Shown here: positions 35,187 to 43,841 of the stretch, one piece after another
Layout: every line of letters begins with the position of its first letter
How positions within the stretch are numbered: position 1 is the first letter of the stretch
Source: Streptantibioticus_A sp037034305
GTDB taxonomy: Bacteria; Actinomycetota; Actinomycetes; Streptomycetales; Streptomycetaceae
Assembly (NCBI GenBank): GCA_037034305.1
Contig: JBAGJY010000026.1
Span: 31,835-95,834, forward strand
Length of the DNA stretch: 64,000 bases
Direction: 5' to 3'
Notes under the pieces: generated by a model
Databases searched by the model: none
Seen by the model: the letters and a program-made list of their open reading frames with translations, nothing else
Told to the model about the DNA's origin: nothing
Position numbers and translations under genes: made by a program

Positions 35187-35734
35187 CCCTGGCGGCCGTC
35201 CGCCCGTACGGCGAGGGCGCCGACCACCGCGTCGGCGAGCAGCCCGGCCATCTCCTCGGCCGTCCCGGAGGCGATCAGTTGCTCGTACGTGGCCTTGCGA
35301 ACCTGTGCGAGACGCTCCGGATCCAGTCCCGCCACCAGGGCGGCGTCCGGGCCCCCTTCAGGGCTGGTCCCCTCGGCCTCCGGTCTGCCCTCTCGGCGTC
35401 GGCGCGCCCGGAACCGGGCGACCGCACGGTCGATCCCGGACCGCAACAGCCCGCCCGTCTCGTCGCGAACCGCGTCCCGAGCCGCCTCCCAGAGGAAGTC
35501 CACGGCGGTGTGCGCCGCCGTGAGCGCCGCCGCGGTGACCACGGGCAGCGCGGCGTCCAGTCCGAATCCCAGCATGTCCGAACGGGAGCGGCCCGGCTTC
35601 CCACGGGTGGCGGACCAGGCCGCCGCCGTTTCGTCGAAGAGCGCCAACTCGCCCGGACCGAGCCGGTTGTGAGGTAACCGGTGGAGTGCCTCACCTGCCA
35701 GATCGGTCACCAGCTGATCGCGTGCTGAAGTCAC
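35183..35734 (-). CDS. Conserved-type hypothetical protein paired with the M48 protease
   Basis: A 183-residue protein without a recognised domain. It starts MTSARDQLVTDLAGEALHRL, has a mildly hydrophobic Ala-rich central segment (GFGLDAALPVVTAAALTAAH), then a basic helix (RFRARRRREGR) and an acidic linker. The C-terminal LVAGLDPERLAQVRKATYEQ is a possible interaction helix. It is translated just before the protease (4-bp overlap), so it is plausibly its regulator or substrate adaptor. No direct evidence for this. Confidence 0.7.
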   Translation of the reverse strand: MTSARDQLVTDLAGEALHRLPHNRLGPGELALFDETAAAWSATRGKPGRSRSDMLGFGLDAALPVVTAAALTAAHTAVDFLWEAARDAVRDETGGLLRSGIDRAVARFRARRRREGRPEAEGTSPEGGPDAALVAGLDPERLAQVRKATYEQLIASGTAEEMAGLLADAVVGALAVRADGRQG

Positions 35735-35943
35735 CGCGCCCCCCGATCGTCATCGCGATCCCATGACGTGACAGCTCAACGTACCGGCGTCGTGGGGGAG
35801 TCGGCTCCCGCTTCGCGGTAAGTGGCAGTGGGCAGTCCGCCCGCACCGCGCGTCGGGTCGGTGCGTCATCGTCGAGTTGGCGGACCAGGGCGCGCCAACC
35901 AGTCGCTGGAGCAACGGGATTCGGTGCGCGGGCCCCAAGGAGG

Positions 35944-35974
35944 GCGGGGCCGCCGGACGATACGGCGGCCCCGC
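35944..35974 (-). terminator. Terminator hairpin after the macrolide-type glycosyltransferase
   Basis: A perfect 12-bp stem (GCGGGGCCGCCG with its complement at 35963-35974) and 7-base loop, 12 bp downstream of the minus-strand stop at 35986. Confidence 0.85.
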
Positions 35975-35985
35975 CGGGGCAGACG

Positions 35986-37173
35986 TCACAGGGGCAGATA
36001 CCCCTCGATGATCTCCACTGCGCGGCGGGTGCCTCCGGCCGCCCGCAGTTCCTCGCTCAACCTCCGGCAGTTCGCGGTGGTTCGCGGATCGCGCAGCAGG
36101 TCGAGAACGGTTTCACGCAGCGCCTGGGCTGTCGCCTCCTGCTTCGACAGCCGTCGGCCGACGCCGAGTCGGACGATGGCCTCGGCGTTGGCGAACTGGT
36201 CGACCGCCTGGGGAATGGCGAGCATCGGCACCCCGTGGGCCAGGCCCTCCACCGTGCCGCCCATCCCCGCATGAGTGATGAAGACGTCCGACTGGCGCAG
36301 GACGGCCAGTTGCGGCAACCAGTCGTGGAGCTCGAAGTTGCCCGGCGCCGGGCCCAGTTGGCCACGGTCCACCCTGCGGCCGGTGTTCAGCACCACGTGC
36401 CAGCCGTCCAGTTCCCCGAAGGCCGCGAAGCAGGCGCGGTAGAACTCCGGCTCGTTGTTGTACGCCGAACCGAGCGAGATCAGCAGGACCTTGTCGGCGT
36501 CGGCTGGCCGCCGCCACTCTCCCTGGTGCGCGCGGTCGCCCAGGCACGGCCCCACGAAGGTGTAGATCTCCTCGTCCACGTCATCCGCATGGGGTTGGAG
36601 TGCCTTCGCGATGGTGGCGATGGACCGCTTGGGCAGCCCGACCCAGCGGTCGGGATGGGTGTCGATGCCGTCCTCGGCCAGCCAGGCGGTGAACCGGTCG
36701 TAGTAGGCGACGCCGCGTGGATCCTTCCTGCGGTTCTCCTCCAGTGAGGCCAGCCATTCGACGGCACCCCGCCACGCCACATAGGTCGGGGAGATCTGGA
36801 TGGCGGGCAGGCCCCAGCGGTGGGCGAGCCGCAGCCCCGGGTACCCGCCGATGTCGTAGAGGACCAGGTCAGGGCGGTCCCTGTCGTACCAGGCCGAGAC
36901 CTGCGGCAGTACGTGCACCGCCTCTTCGAAGAAGAGGGTGACGGCGGCGATCTCCTCCTCGGGGAACTGTCCGCCGTTGCTCGCCGTCGGGAAGGTGGTG
37001 GTGTGGAGCACCGGTTCAGCGCCGACGGACCGCACCGTCTCGGCGAACTCCTCGGTGGTGGTGTACGTGACCCGGTGGCCCCGGGCGACCAGCTCCCGGA
37101 CGATCTCCAGGCTGGGGTTGATGTGTCCCGCGGTGGGGACGGTGAACATGGCGATATGACGGCGACGCGGCAT
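35986..37173 (-). CDS. Macrolide-type (MGT family) glycosyltransferase
   Basis: GT1 enzyme of 395 residues resembling OleD/Mgt, which inactivate macrolides by adding glucose from UDP-glucose. The N-terminal MFTVPTAGHINPSLEIVREL has the catalytic-type His. The C-terminal donor motif HAGMGGTVEGLAHGVPMLAI with downstream DQFANA binds the nucleotide sugar. ATG 37173 follows AGAAGGAGAG; an in-frame start 14 codons upstream is less likely. It is a lone gene with its own terminator, consistent with self-protection or xenobiotic glycosylation rather than a biosynthetic cluster. Confidence 0.9.
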   Translation of the reverse strand: MPRRRHIAMFTVPTAGHINPSLEIVRELVARGHRVTYTTTEEFAETVRSVGAEPVLHTTTFPTASNGGQFPEEEIAAVTLFFEEAVHVLPQVSAWYDRDRPDLVLYDIGGYPGLRLAHRWGLPAIQISPTYVAWRGAVEWLASLEENRRKDPRGVAYYDRFTAWLAEDGIDTHPDRWVGLPKRSIATIAKALQPHADDVDEEIYTFVGPCLGDRAHQGEWRRPADADKVLLISLGSAYNNEPEFYRACFAAFGELDGWHVVLNTGRRVDRGQLGPAPGNFELHDWLPQLAVLRQSDVFITHAGMGGTVEGLAHGVPMLAIPQAVDQFANAEAIVRLGVGRRLSKQEATAQALRETVLDLLRDPRTTANCRRLSEELRAAGGTRRAVEIIEGYLPL

Positions 37174-37483
37174 GCGCGCTCTCCTTCTGCTTCCAGGCAT
37201 CCAACGAGAATTCACGGATGGGTACGGCAGCGACGCCCCGTGGCGAGCGGCAGCGCGCCAAGCGCGCGGCGCTGGCCGGGACTGAGGTGCCGGACCCGTC
37301 GCCGGTCAGAAGTAGAACTGCATGTACGCCCACATGTGATCACCGTATCCGCTCGCTGCGGGAACGCCGCAAACGGTTTTTCACCCGGCTGGCGAACGGG
37401 CCGCGGTCAGCCGGGCGTTCGCGGACAGCGTGGTGACGCTTGAGCGGAAGCCGATGCCCGGACCGGGCGCCGCTTCACCGGCG
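37174..37483. other. Gene-free interval
   Basis: Holds the promoter of the glycosyltransferase gene on the minus strand. Short plus-strand frames here have basic low-complexity products and no ribosome site. I see no supported gene. Confidence 0.4.
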
Positions 37484-37508
37484 CCGACAGCGGTTTCGCC
37501 GCTGTCGG
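37484..37508 (-). terminator. Terminator hairpin after the SDR gene
   Basis: CCGACAGCGG and CCGCTGTCGG form a perfect 10-bp stem around TTTCG, 17 bp beyond the SDR stop on the minus strand. Confidence 0.85.
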
Positions 37509-37524
37509 GTGTCGACCTCGCGGG

Positions 37525-38313
37525 TCAGTGTTCCTGGGCCGTGGGGCGCATCATGATCTCGTTGATCGCGGCGTGCGGCGGCTGAGTGGTCATGAAGGCG
37601 ATGGCGCGGGCGACGTCCTCGGCAAGCAACCAGGCGTTCTGCGGCAGATCGTGCGCGGCACCGCGTCCGGCGCCGGTCGCCATCTCCGTCACCGTCATGC
37701 CCGGCTCGATCAGCCCCACCCTGACTCCCCGTCCGGTCACCTCCTGGCGCAGGGCCTCGCTGAACACGCACACCGCGTGCTTCGTCGCCGAGTAGACGGG
37801 GTTCTTCCTGCGCACCACCCTGCCGCCGACCGAACTGACGTTCACAAGATCGGCGACCCCGCGTGGGCCGTCCGCCGCCGCGCGCAGCAGATGCGGCAAC
37901 GCGGTCTGCGACATGTGCAGGACCGCGGTGAAGTTGAGATCGACCATCCGCTGCCAGTCCGCGGGGTCACTCTCCTCAACGGTGCCCATCGCCACGTAAC
38001 CGGCGTTGTTCACCAGCACGTCCAACCGGCCCAGGCGGTCCACGGCCTCCTCCACGACCCGGCGTGCCTGCGCCGCGTCCCCCAGGTCAGCGGTGAGGAC
38101 GACGCACGAGCCCCCCTGGCCGCGGATCGCGGTGGCCAGTTCCTCCAGCCGCCCGGTACGCCGCGCCACCACCGCCACAGCGGCGCCCTGCCGGGCCAGC
38201 GCCCTGGCGGTCGCCGCGCCGATGCCGCTGGACGCACCGGTCACCAGCGCCGTACATCCCGTCAACGGCGCACCGGCGCCGGCCGCCCCGGCACCCGTCA
38301 CGGTGTCGTACAC
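37525..38313 (-). CDS. Short-chain dehydrogenase/reductase
   Basis: NAD(P)-dependent oxidoreductase of 262 residues. TGASSGIGAA (cofactor), DVLVNNAGYV, catalytic Ser in VNVSSVGG and YSATKHAV (YxxxK) are all present, and the ARRTGRL after strand 2 suggests NADP. The GTG start is 2 bp after the lipase stop, so the two are co-translated. The substrate is unknown; a link with the lipase product is possible. Confidence 0.9.
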   Translation of the reverse strand: MYDTVTGAGAAGAGAPLTGCTALVTGASSGIGAATARALARQGAAVAVVARRTGRLEELATAIRGQGGSCVVLTADLGDAAQARRVVEEAVDRLGRLDVLVNNAGYVAMGTVEESDPADWQRMVDLNFTAVLHMSQTALPHLLRAAADGPRGVADLVNVSSVGGRVVRRKNPVYSATKHAVCVFSEALRQEVTGRGVRVGLIEPGMTVTEMATGAGRGAAHDLPQNAWLLAEDVARAIAFMTTQPPHAAINEIMMRPTAQEH

Positions 38314-38315
38314 GC

Positions 38316-39137
38316 TCAGCTCATGTTCTTCTCGAGCGCGCCGATGTACTTGTGGATCGAATGGTCGCGTACGCCGTCGCTGACCGGTGCGAAGGCGTCG
38401 GCGGTGAACCCCTTGGCACGGTCCGCGAGGCCCCCGGCGAGCGACATGGACTCGCGAAGCCTGCCGTCGGCGTCGATGTAGCGCAGGGCGTCGACGTGGG
38501 TGAAGGCGGGCTCGGACGGCAGTTGGGGAACGATGTCGTTGTTGTTCACGAACCTGAACATGCGTTGCTTGAAGCCCTTGTTGTACGCCGTCGCCAGCAG
38601 GCGGTCACAGGTTCGGGGCTGCCCGTAGGTGAAGACGCCGTCGGCCAGCAGGCGCGGCTCCTCCAGGTACAGCCGTGCCCCGGCGAGCATGGCCAGTGCG
38701 CCGCCCAGGCTGTGTCCGGTGAACCACAGACTCTGCCCGTTCGTCCGCAGCCTTTCCAGGGCGCTCTTGACCGTCGGGAAGATCGACTCCAGCGCTTGGG
38801 CGAACCCGTAGTGGACGTACCCGGTCTTCGCCGGGCCGGGCCACGGTGGGGTGCTGGCGTCCGAAAGCCAGTCGCGGATCTCCTGCGGTTCGGTGCCCCG
38901 GAACGCCGTGACGATCATGCTGTCATTGGCCATCGTGTACGCCTGCGTGTCCTCAAGCGGGAACGGCGGTGTGAACCGCGTCTGGTGGTGCCGTACGGTC
39001 TCGAACCCCCAGCGCCGGGCCTGCTCCTCGATGGCGGCCTCGGCCTTGTAGGCGAGGTCGGACGCCTTCGCCAGCCAGTAGGCCTGCTCCAGGCTGTAGC
39101 CACGGGTGTGGTGGTCGAACGAGGTGGGGACGGGCAC
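38316..39137 (-). CDS. Class 3 lipase
   Basis: Alpha/beta hydrolase of 273 residues acting on acylglycerols or related esters. The nucleophile elbow GHSLGG (Ser about 142), the upstream VTAFRGTEP segment typical of class 3 lipases and a C-terminal DHSIHKYIGAL His are present. There is no signal peptide, so it is likely intracellular. GTG 39137 follows AAGGAG; the longer upstream frame is basic low-complexity sequence. It is transcribed with the SDR gene. Confidence 0.9.
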   Translation of the reverse strand: MPVPTSFDHHTRGYSLEQAYWLAKASDLAYKAEAAIEEQARRWGFETVRHHQTRFTPPFPLEDTQAYTMANDSMIVTAFRGTEPQEIRDWLSDASTPPWPGPAKTGYVHYGFAQALESIFPTVKSALERLRTNGQSLWFTGHSLGGALAMLAGARLYLEEPRLLADGVFTYGQPRTCDRLLATAYNKGFKQRMFRFVNNNDIVPQLPSEPAFTHVDALRYIDADGRLRESMSLAGGLADRAKGFTADAFAPVSDGVRDHSIHKYIGALEKNMS

Positions 39138-39553
39138 GTCGGGCTCCTTCGCAGGCGGATGACGCGGCGACACCCACAGTCGTAGCCACCGGATACGCCG
39201 TTCAAAGGGGCGGCCGTTTCCGTTCACTCGAAGAGCGGATGCTTCCCGCCCCGGTCCGGCCCGGCGGTGTGGCGCGGGCGCACGGCCGGGCCGTGCGAGC
39301 AGGACAGCACGGCCGGGCGAGCGGCATGCTGCTGGCGCCATCGCGCGGCCGCGAGCGCCGTTGTGGCGTCAATATGGCCTTGATTTGGCGTTAGATTGGC
39401 GCCAACATGGTGTTGTTGGCTTCGCGGCATGCCGAAGGCCGCTCCGGCAGGCGTGGCCTCTGGCGGCAACCGGCGTACAGCGCAAGGAACTTCACGTTGG
39501 ACACGCCCCATCACCATTTCCGCACGTCACTTTGCTCGGCATCGGAGGACACC

Positions 39554-40843
39554 ATGCAGCACGCACCATCGGCCCTTCCCCAGGCCCTCGGCGAAGCTCG
39601 CGGAGAGGAGAGCCCATGCTCAAAGGCGGCCGCGCGGCAAGCGCTGTCGGTTGCCGAACCGGTACAGCTGCCGACACGCCCTTCGGGCTGTCCGTTCGAC
39701 CCGCCCGCCGAACTGGCGCGCATACGCGACCAGCAGCCGCTCGTCCGGATGCGTTACCCCGACGGGCATCTGGGCTGGCTGGCCACGGGCCACTCCGCGG
39801 TCCGTGCGATCCTCGCCGATGCCCGGTTCAGCTCGCGCTACGAGACCATGCACTATCCGTTCCCCGACGGACCCACCGGGCAGCTGCCACCAGCGCCGAT
39901 CGGAGACCTCACCGGCATCGACGCTCCCGAGCACACCCGCTACCGGCGGCTGCTCGCGGGCAAGTTCACGGTCCGCCGGATGCGCGCGCTCACCGAGCGC
40001 GTCGAGCAGATCGTCGCCGAGCATCTCGACGCCATGGAGCGGCGGGGACCGGTGGTGGACCTGGTCGAGGCGTACGCCCAGCCCATCCCCGCGTTGGTCA
40101 TCTGCGAACTCCTCGGTGTGCCATCCGCCGACCGAGAGGTCTTCCAGCGCCATACGATGACGTTGACCAGCCAACTGTCCACCGAGGAAGAGCTGATCGC
40201 CGCGATAGGCGCGTTCCATGAGATCCTGCGGGCGCTGGTTCTCGCCAAGCGCGCCGAGCCCACCGACGACCTGCTCAGCGACCTGGCCCACGGCAGCGAC
40301 CTGACCGACGACGAACTCGCCGGAATCGGAAGCTTCCTGCTCGGCGCGGGCCTGGACACCACCGCCAACATGCTCGCGCTCGGCACCTTCGCGTTGCTGG
40401 GCAACCCGGAGCAACTCGCCGCCCTGCGCGCCGACCCGAGCCTCACCGACCAGGCGGTGGAGGAACTGATGCGCTACCTCACCATCGCCCACACCGCAGT
40501 GCGCTCGGCTTTGGAGGATGTGGAGATCGACGGCCAGTTGATCAGGGCCGGGGAGAGTGTCACCCTCTCGCTCCAGGCGGCCAACCGCGACCCGGAGCGC
40601 TTCCCCCAGCCGGACACCCTCGACGTGCGCCGCAAGGCCACCGGCCAGGTGGGCTTCGGCCACGGCGTCCACCAGTGTCTGGGGCAGCAACTGGCCCGCG
40701 TGGAGATGCGCGTCGCCTTTCCCGCGCTCTTGCGGCGCTTCCCGACACTGCGTCTGGCTGTCCCGCCGGAGGAAGTCCCGCTGCGCACCCGGTCGAACAT
40801 CTACGGGGTGCACCGGCTGCCGGTCAGCTGGGACGAGGAGTAG
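39554..40843 (+). CDS. Cytochrome P450
   Basis: Soluble heme monooxygenase of 429 residues. The heme-ligand loop FGHGVHQCLGQQLARVE (Cys about 374), the I-helix oxygen-activation motif GAGLDTTANM and the K-helix VEELMRYLT are present. The N-terminal CPFDPPAELARIRDQQP resembles CYP105/CYP107-type bacterial P450s that oxidise macrolides or other secondary metabolites. ATG 39554 follows GGAGGA. Its cognate ferredoxin gene immediately downstream is broken, so it would need reducing partners from elsewhere. Confidence 0.93.
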   Translation: MQHAPSALPQALGEARGEESPCSKAAARQALSVAEPVQLPTRPSGCPFDPPAELARIRDQQPLVRMRYPDGHLGWLATGHSAVRAILADARFSSRYETMHYPFPDGPTGQLPPAPIGDLTGIDAPEHTRYRRLLAGKFTVRRMRALTERVEQIVAEHLDAMERRGPVVDLVEAYAQPIPALVICELLGVPSADREVFQRHTMTLTSQLSTEEELIAAIGAFHEILRALVLAKRAEPTDDLLSDLAHGSDLTDDELAGIGSFLLGAGLDTTANMLALGTFALLGNPEQLAALRADPSLTDQAVEELMRYLTIAHTAVRSALEDVEIDGQLIRAGESVTLSLQAANRDPERFPQPDTLDVRRKATGQVGFGHGVHQCLGQQLARVEMRVAFPALLRRFPTLRLAVPPEEVPLRTRSNIYGVHRLPVSWDEE

Positions 40844-40846
40844 GCC

Positions 40847-40954
40847 ATGGAAGTCAGCATCGACCGCGACCGCTGCGTCGGCGCGGCCCAATCTGGCCGA
40901 CAGGCCGATGTCGCTCACCAACTCCCGTGCGGCGCCACCCTGCTCCCTCCATGA
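40847..40954 (+). pseudogene. Truncated ferredoxin beside the P450
   Basis: Begins ATG 3 bp after the P450 stop with MEVSIDRDRCVGAAQ, the exact opening of P450-associated [3Fe-4S] ferredoxins up to the first cluster Cys. Sequence similarity then stops and the frame ends after 35 codons. The remaining cluster cysteines and the rest of the roughly 65-residue protein are absent in every frame I read. Confidence 0.78.
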
Positions 40955-40976
40955 GGGCGCCCCCACCCCAGGCGGC

Positions 40977-41456
40977 TCAGTCCAAGGACATGGTGCCCTT
41001 GGTGTACCGCATGCCGTACTTCCCGCCGATGACGTTGACCTTCTCCAGGTCCATCGCCCCCTCGGCGGTTCTGACGGCCGGTCCGGCCGCGAAGAGATCC
41101 TCCATGAACTGGTCCCAGCCGCCCGGGGTGGAGACCTGCAGGGCCCGCGCCGGAGGTTGGGAAGCGTTGCGCATGGCGTGCGGGACGCCGTGCGGCAGCA
41201 GCGCGCACATACCGGCGCTCAACCGGTAGGTCCTGTCCTGGAAGTCAATCTCCATCTCGCCTTCCAGTACGTACACGAACTCGTCCATCAGCTCGTGCAC
41301 ATGGGGCGGGATGTCCACGTCCAGGCGGTTCTCCAGTACGGCGAGTCGCCCTTCGCTGTCAGCGGTGGCGACCTTGACGCCGAAGCCGGGCGGTAACGGG
41401 ACCCTGGTGGACCGGGTCTCCCCGGGCTGAAGCAGAACGAAGCGGTCAGCGGACAT
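40977..41456 (-). CDS. Cupin-domain protein
   Basis: A 159-residue single-cupin protein. PPHVHELMDEFVYVLEGEME supplies the His/His/Glu metal ligands of motif 1, and LLPHGVPHAMRNA the His of motif 2, so a metal can bind. It could be a dioxygenase, isomerase or sensor. ATG 41456 follows GGGAGGAG; the longer frame crosses the operator. It is divergent from a TetR gene and very probably its target. Confidence 0.86.
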   Translation of the reverse strand: MSADRFVLLQPGETRSTRVPLPPGFGVKVATADSEGRLAVLENRLDVDIPPHVHELMDEFVYVLEGEMEIDFQDRTYRLSAGMCALLPHGVPHAMRNASQPPARALQVSTPGGWDQFMEDLFAAGPAVRTAEGAMDLEKVNVIGGKYGMRYTKGTMSLD

Positions 41457-41514
41457 GAGTGGCTCCTCCCTGTCGGCCGCTTGAAGCCGATTGGCGCTCC
41501 ACACCCTACGCTTG

Positions 41515-41536
41515 AAACGGAGAAAAATCTCCATTT
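41515..41536. promoter_or_regulatory. TetR operator between cupin and tetR genes
   Basis: Inverted arms AAACGGAGA (41515-41523) and TCTCCATTT (41528-41536), 8 of 9 matching, around AAAA. It lies 58 bp from the cupin start and just before the tetR start, in an AT-rich patch. Confidence 0.7.
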
Positions 41537-41562
41537 AATGGGTGGGCGTCTACCATCGCCCC

Positions 41563-42219
41563 GTGACCACCGAGCCGCCCCTACGCGCCGACGCCCAGCG
41601 CAACCGCGCGAGAATCCTCGCCGCCGCCTGCGAACTCTTCCGGGAGCAGGGCACCGCGGTTGCCCTCGATGACATCGCACGTCGTGCCGGAGTCGGTGCC
41701 GGGACCCTCTACCGCCGGTTTCCCGACCGCGACGCACTGATCCGACAGGTCATCATCGACGGCTTTGAGATCTGCCTGGCCGCCGTGGAGGCGGCCCGGC
41801 GCGAACTCGCCGACCCGAAAGGGGCGTTGGAGCGGCTGTTCCGGCGTGTGATCGAACAGCGCGAGCGCCTGGTACTCCCGCTGATCGGCGGTCCCGTCAT
41901 GCACGATCCGCGGGTCCAGGAACTCCAACACGCCATCCACGACGCCGTGGAGGAGATCCTCACGGCTGGCCGGGCCGCTGGCGCCGTGCGGCACGACGTC
42001 ACCGCGGAGGACCTGATCGCCGCGGCTGCCATGGCCTGCCGCCCCATGCCGCATCTGCCCGGCGACGTCAGCGCGGCGCTCGCCGCCCGGCACATCGGCA
42101 TCTACCTGCACGGGCTGAGCCCCGAGGGGGCCCAGCCGCTGCCCGCCGCAGCGCCCACCTCCAAGGACGTGGGGCGGCACGTCGCCATGGGGCGGCGCGA
42201 CGCGCACCAGATGCCCTGA
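41563..42219 (+). CDS. TetR-family regulator
   Basis: A 218-residue repressor with a helix-turn-helix at LDDIARRAGVGAGTLYRRFP (about residues 39-58) and a TetR_C-type ligand domain containing LFRRVIEQRERLVLPLIGGP. GTG 41563 is chosen; GTG 41542 is an alternative that would overlap the end of the operator region more closely. It probably senses a small molecule and controls the divergent cupin gene. Confidence 0.88.
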   Translation: MTTEPPLRADAQRNRARILAAACELFREQGTAVALDDIARRAGVGAGTLYRRFPDRDALIRQVIIDGFEICLAAVEAARRELADPKGALERLFRRVIEQRERLVLPLIGGPVMHDPRVQELQHAIHDAVEEILTAGRAAGAVRHDVTAEDLIAAAAMACRPMPHLPGDVSAALAARHIGIYLHGLSPEGAQPLPAAAPTSKDVGRHVAMGRRDAHQMP

Positions 42220-42359
42220 CAACGCGCAGGTGCTCCGCGTCGTCGAAGCGGCCTCGCAAGTGGTGGGGGAGGGGCGCCGGATGCCTCGCCCGCGCCTGCG
42301 GTCCAGCATGCCTGCCCACCTCACCCGCACCTGCGAGCACCCGACGACACCGGGGTGGT

Positions 42360-43595
42360 TCACGCGGACACAGGCGACCTCCGCCTGCTGACCGCGTCGA
42401 GGAGCATCCGAGCGGCCACCGCCGCGCCGTCGGTGCGGATCGCGCCCGCCACGGCCCGCGCCCGTGCCCGGGTCTGGGGGGCCAGGGCCGTGCTGAGCGC
42501 GGCCGACAGGGACTCGGTGGTCGGCACCGGGCCGTCGTGTGCGGCACCGATGCCCAACTCGGCGACCCGACCGGCCCAGTACGGCTGGTCCGCGATCTGG
42601 GGCACCACCAGTTGAGGCGCACCCGCCCGGGCGGCAGTCGTCGTGGTGCCCGCGCCGCCGTGGTGCACGACGGCGGCCACCCGGCCGAACAGCGCCTGCT
42701 GGTTGACCTCGCCGACGACGAAGCAGTCGTCGCGGTCGTCGATCGGGGCCAGGCCGGCCCAGCCGCGGGCGAGCAGGACGCGTCGGCCGTGCGCCCGGAC
42801 CGTCTCGATGGCCACCCGGCCGAGGTCCGCCGAGATGTGCGCCGCCATGCTGCCGAAGCCCACGTACACCGGCGGCGCACCGGCGTCCAGGAACGCCTCC
42901 AGGTCGTCCGGGAGCGGGCGTTCGTCCGGCAGGATCCACGGTCCGGTGGGCACGAGGTCGAGATCCGTCATGCCCTTCGAGGGACACAGCACCGGGTCCG
43001 CCGCCAGCCACGGCCGATCAGTGAGGACGTAGTCGCGGACGTTGTCCAGCGGCGGCAGCCCGATTGCCGCGCGGTGGCTGTTCTCCGCCTTGCCGTAGAG
43101 CTCCATCACGCGCTGGGCGTCCTGCTGCCACAGCACCTTGAGGTCCGTCTCGTCCGGTGAGGACGGCGTACCGGGCCGCCGTCCCGGAGGGAAGTGCCGC
43201 GACGGCAGCCCGAAGATGTGGAAGCACGCGAGGACGTAGTGGATGCCCAGATTCTCGGCCACCGAGCGTGCACCGGAGGGCATCAACCCGGTTGCCAGCA
43301 ACGCGTCACAGCCCTCGGCGGCCGCACTGAGCGTGTCGAACCGCGCCGCCACCAACTCGGCCGCCAGCCGGAACGCGTCCGCCGCGTTGGGCGGCCTACT
43401 GCCAGCCACCACCGAGCGCACCGTCGGACCGAGCGGCACCAGCGGCAGTCCGACGCGAGCCAGCAGCGACACGAACTCCTCGTCCGGCGGCGCGCACACC
43501 CGCACCTCCGCGCCGAGCTCCCGTAGCTGCACGGCGAGCCCCACCAGCGGCTCGACGTCCCCACGCGACCCCCAACTCGACAACACCACACGCAT
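42360..43595 (-). CDS. GT1 glycosyltransferase (GtfA/sterol-glucosyltransferase-like)
   Basis: A 411-residue UDP-sugar glycosyltransferase of the GT-B fold. The N-terminus SSWGSRGDVEPLVGLAVQLR (SxGSRGDVEP) is the acceptor-domain signature of vancomycin Gtf and sterol glucosyltransferases. The C-terminal HHGGAGTTTTAARAGAPQLV and DQPYWAGRV bind the nucleotide sugar. It likely glycosylates a small hydrophobic aglycone. It is unrelated in detail to the MGT gene at 35986, and no aglycone biosynthesis genes are nearby. Confidence 0.92.
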   Translation of the reverse strand: MRVVLSSWGSRGDVEPLVGLAVQLRELGAEVRVCAPPDEEFVSLLARVGLPLVPLGPTVRSVVAGSRPPNAADAFRLAAELVAARFDTLSAAAEGCDALLATGLMPSGARSVAENLGIHYVLACFHIFGLPSRHFPPGRRPGTPSSPDETDLKVLWQQDAQRVMELYGKAENSHRAAIGLPPLDNVRDYVLTDRPWLAADPVLCPSKGMTDLDLVPTGPWILPDERPLPDDLEAFLDAGAPPVYVGFGSMAAHISADLGRVAIETVRAHGRRVLLARGWAGLAPIDDRDDCFVVGEVNQQALFGRVAAVVHHGGAGTTTTAARAGAPQLVVPQIADQPYWAGRVAELGIGAAHDGPVPTTESLSAALSTALAPQTRARARAVAGAIRTDGAAVAARMLLDAVSRRRSPVSA

Positions 43596-43697
43596 GTCGC
43601 AAATCCTCTTTTTCCTCAGGTTCTGGCCTTGGCCGACAATCCTGAGGCACGACCCGGGTCTTGCCGCAAGCCCCCCGGTGCGCTATAAGTTGAGAGT

Positions 43698-43731
43698 GGC
43701 AAGGAGTGGGTTCTCCTTGCCTTTGTCTTTT
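43698..43731 (+). terminator. Intrinsic-type hairpin with T-rich tail
   Basis: GGCAAGGAG and CTCCTTGCC form a perfect 9-bp stem with loop TGGGTT, followed on the plus strand by TTTGTCTTTT. Both neighbours run on the minus strand, so the T tail faces away from known genes; the stem itself can still end the secreted-protein transcript. Confidence 0.6.
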
Positions 43732-43769
43732 GCCGTCCGCTGTGGACGGTCAGACTTCTCGCGAAGTGG

Positions 43770-43794
43770 CGGCCCGCCGCGTACGGGCGGGCCG
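43770..43794 (-). terminator. Hairpin downstream of the secreted-protein gene
   Basis: CGGCCCGCC (43770-43778) pairs with GGCGGGCCG (43786-43794) around a 7-base loop, 47 bp after the minus-strand stop at 43842. Confidence 0.6.
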
Positions 43795-43841
43795 ATCGAG
43801 TGGGCGCCGAGTCGCGTCGCACCTCACTGTTGACCAGTCGG

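Noticed and set aside
37218..37436. A 72-codon plus-strand frame upstream of the SDR terminator
   Set aside because: It has a basic low-complexity product and no ribosome site or neighbour logic.
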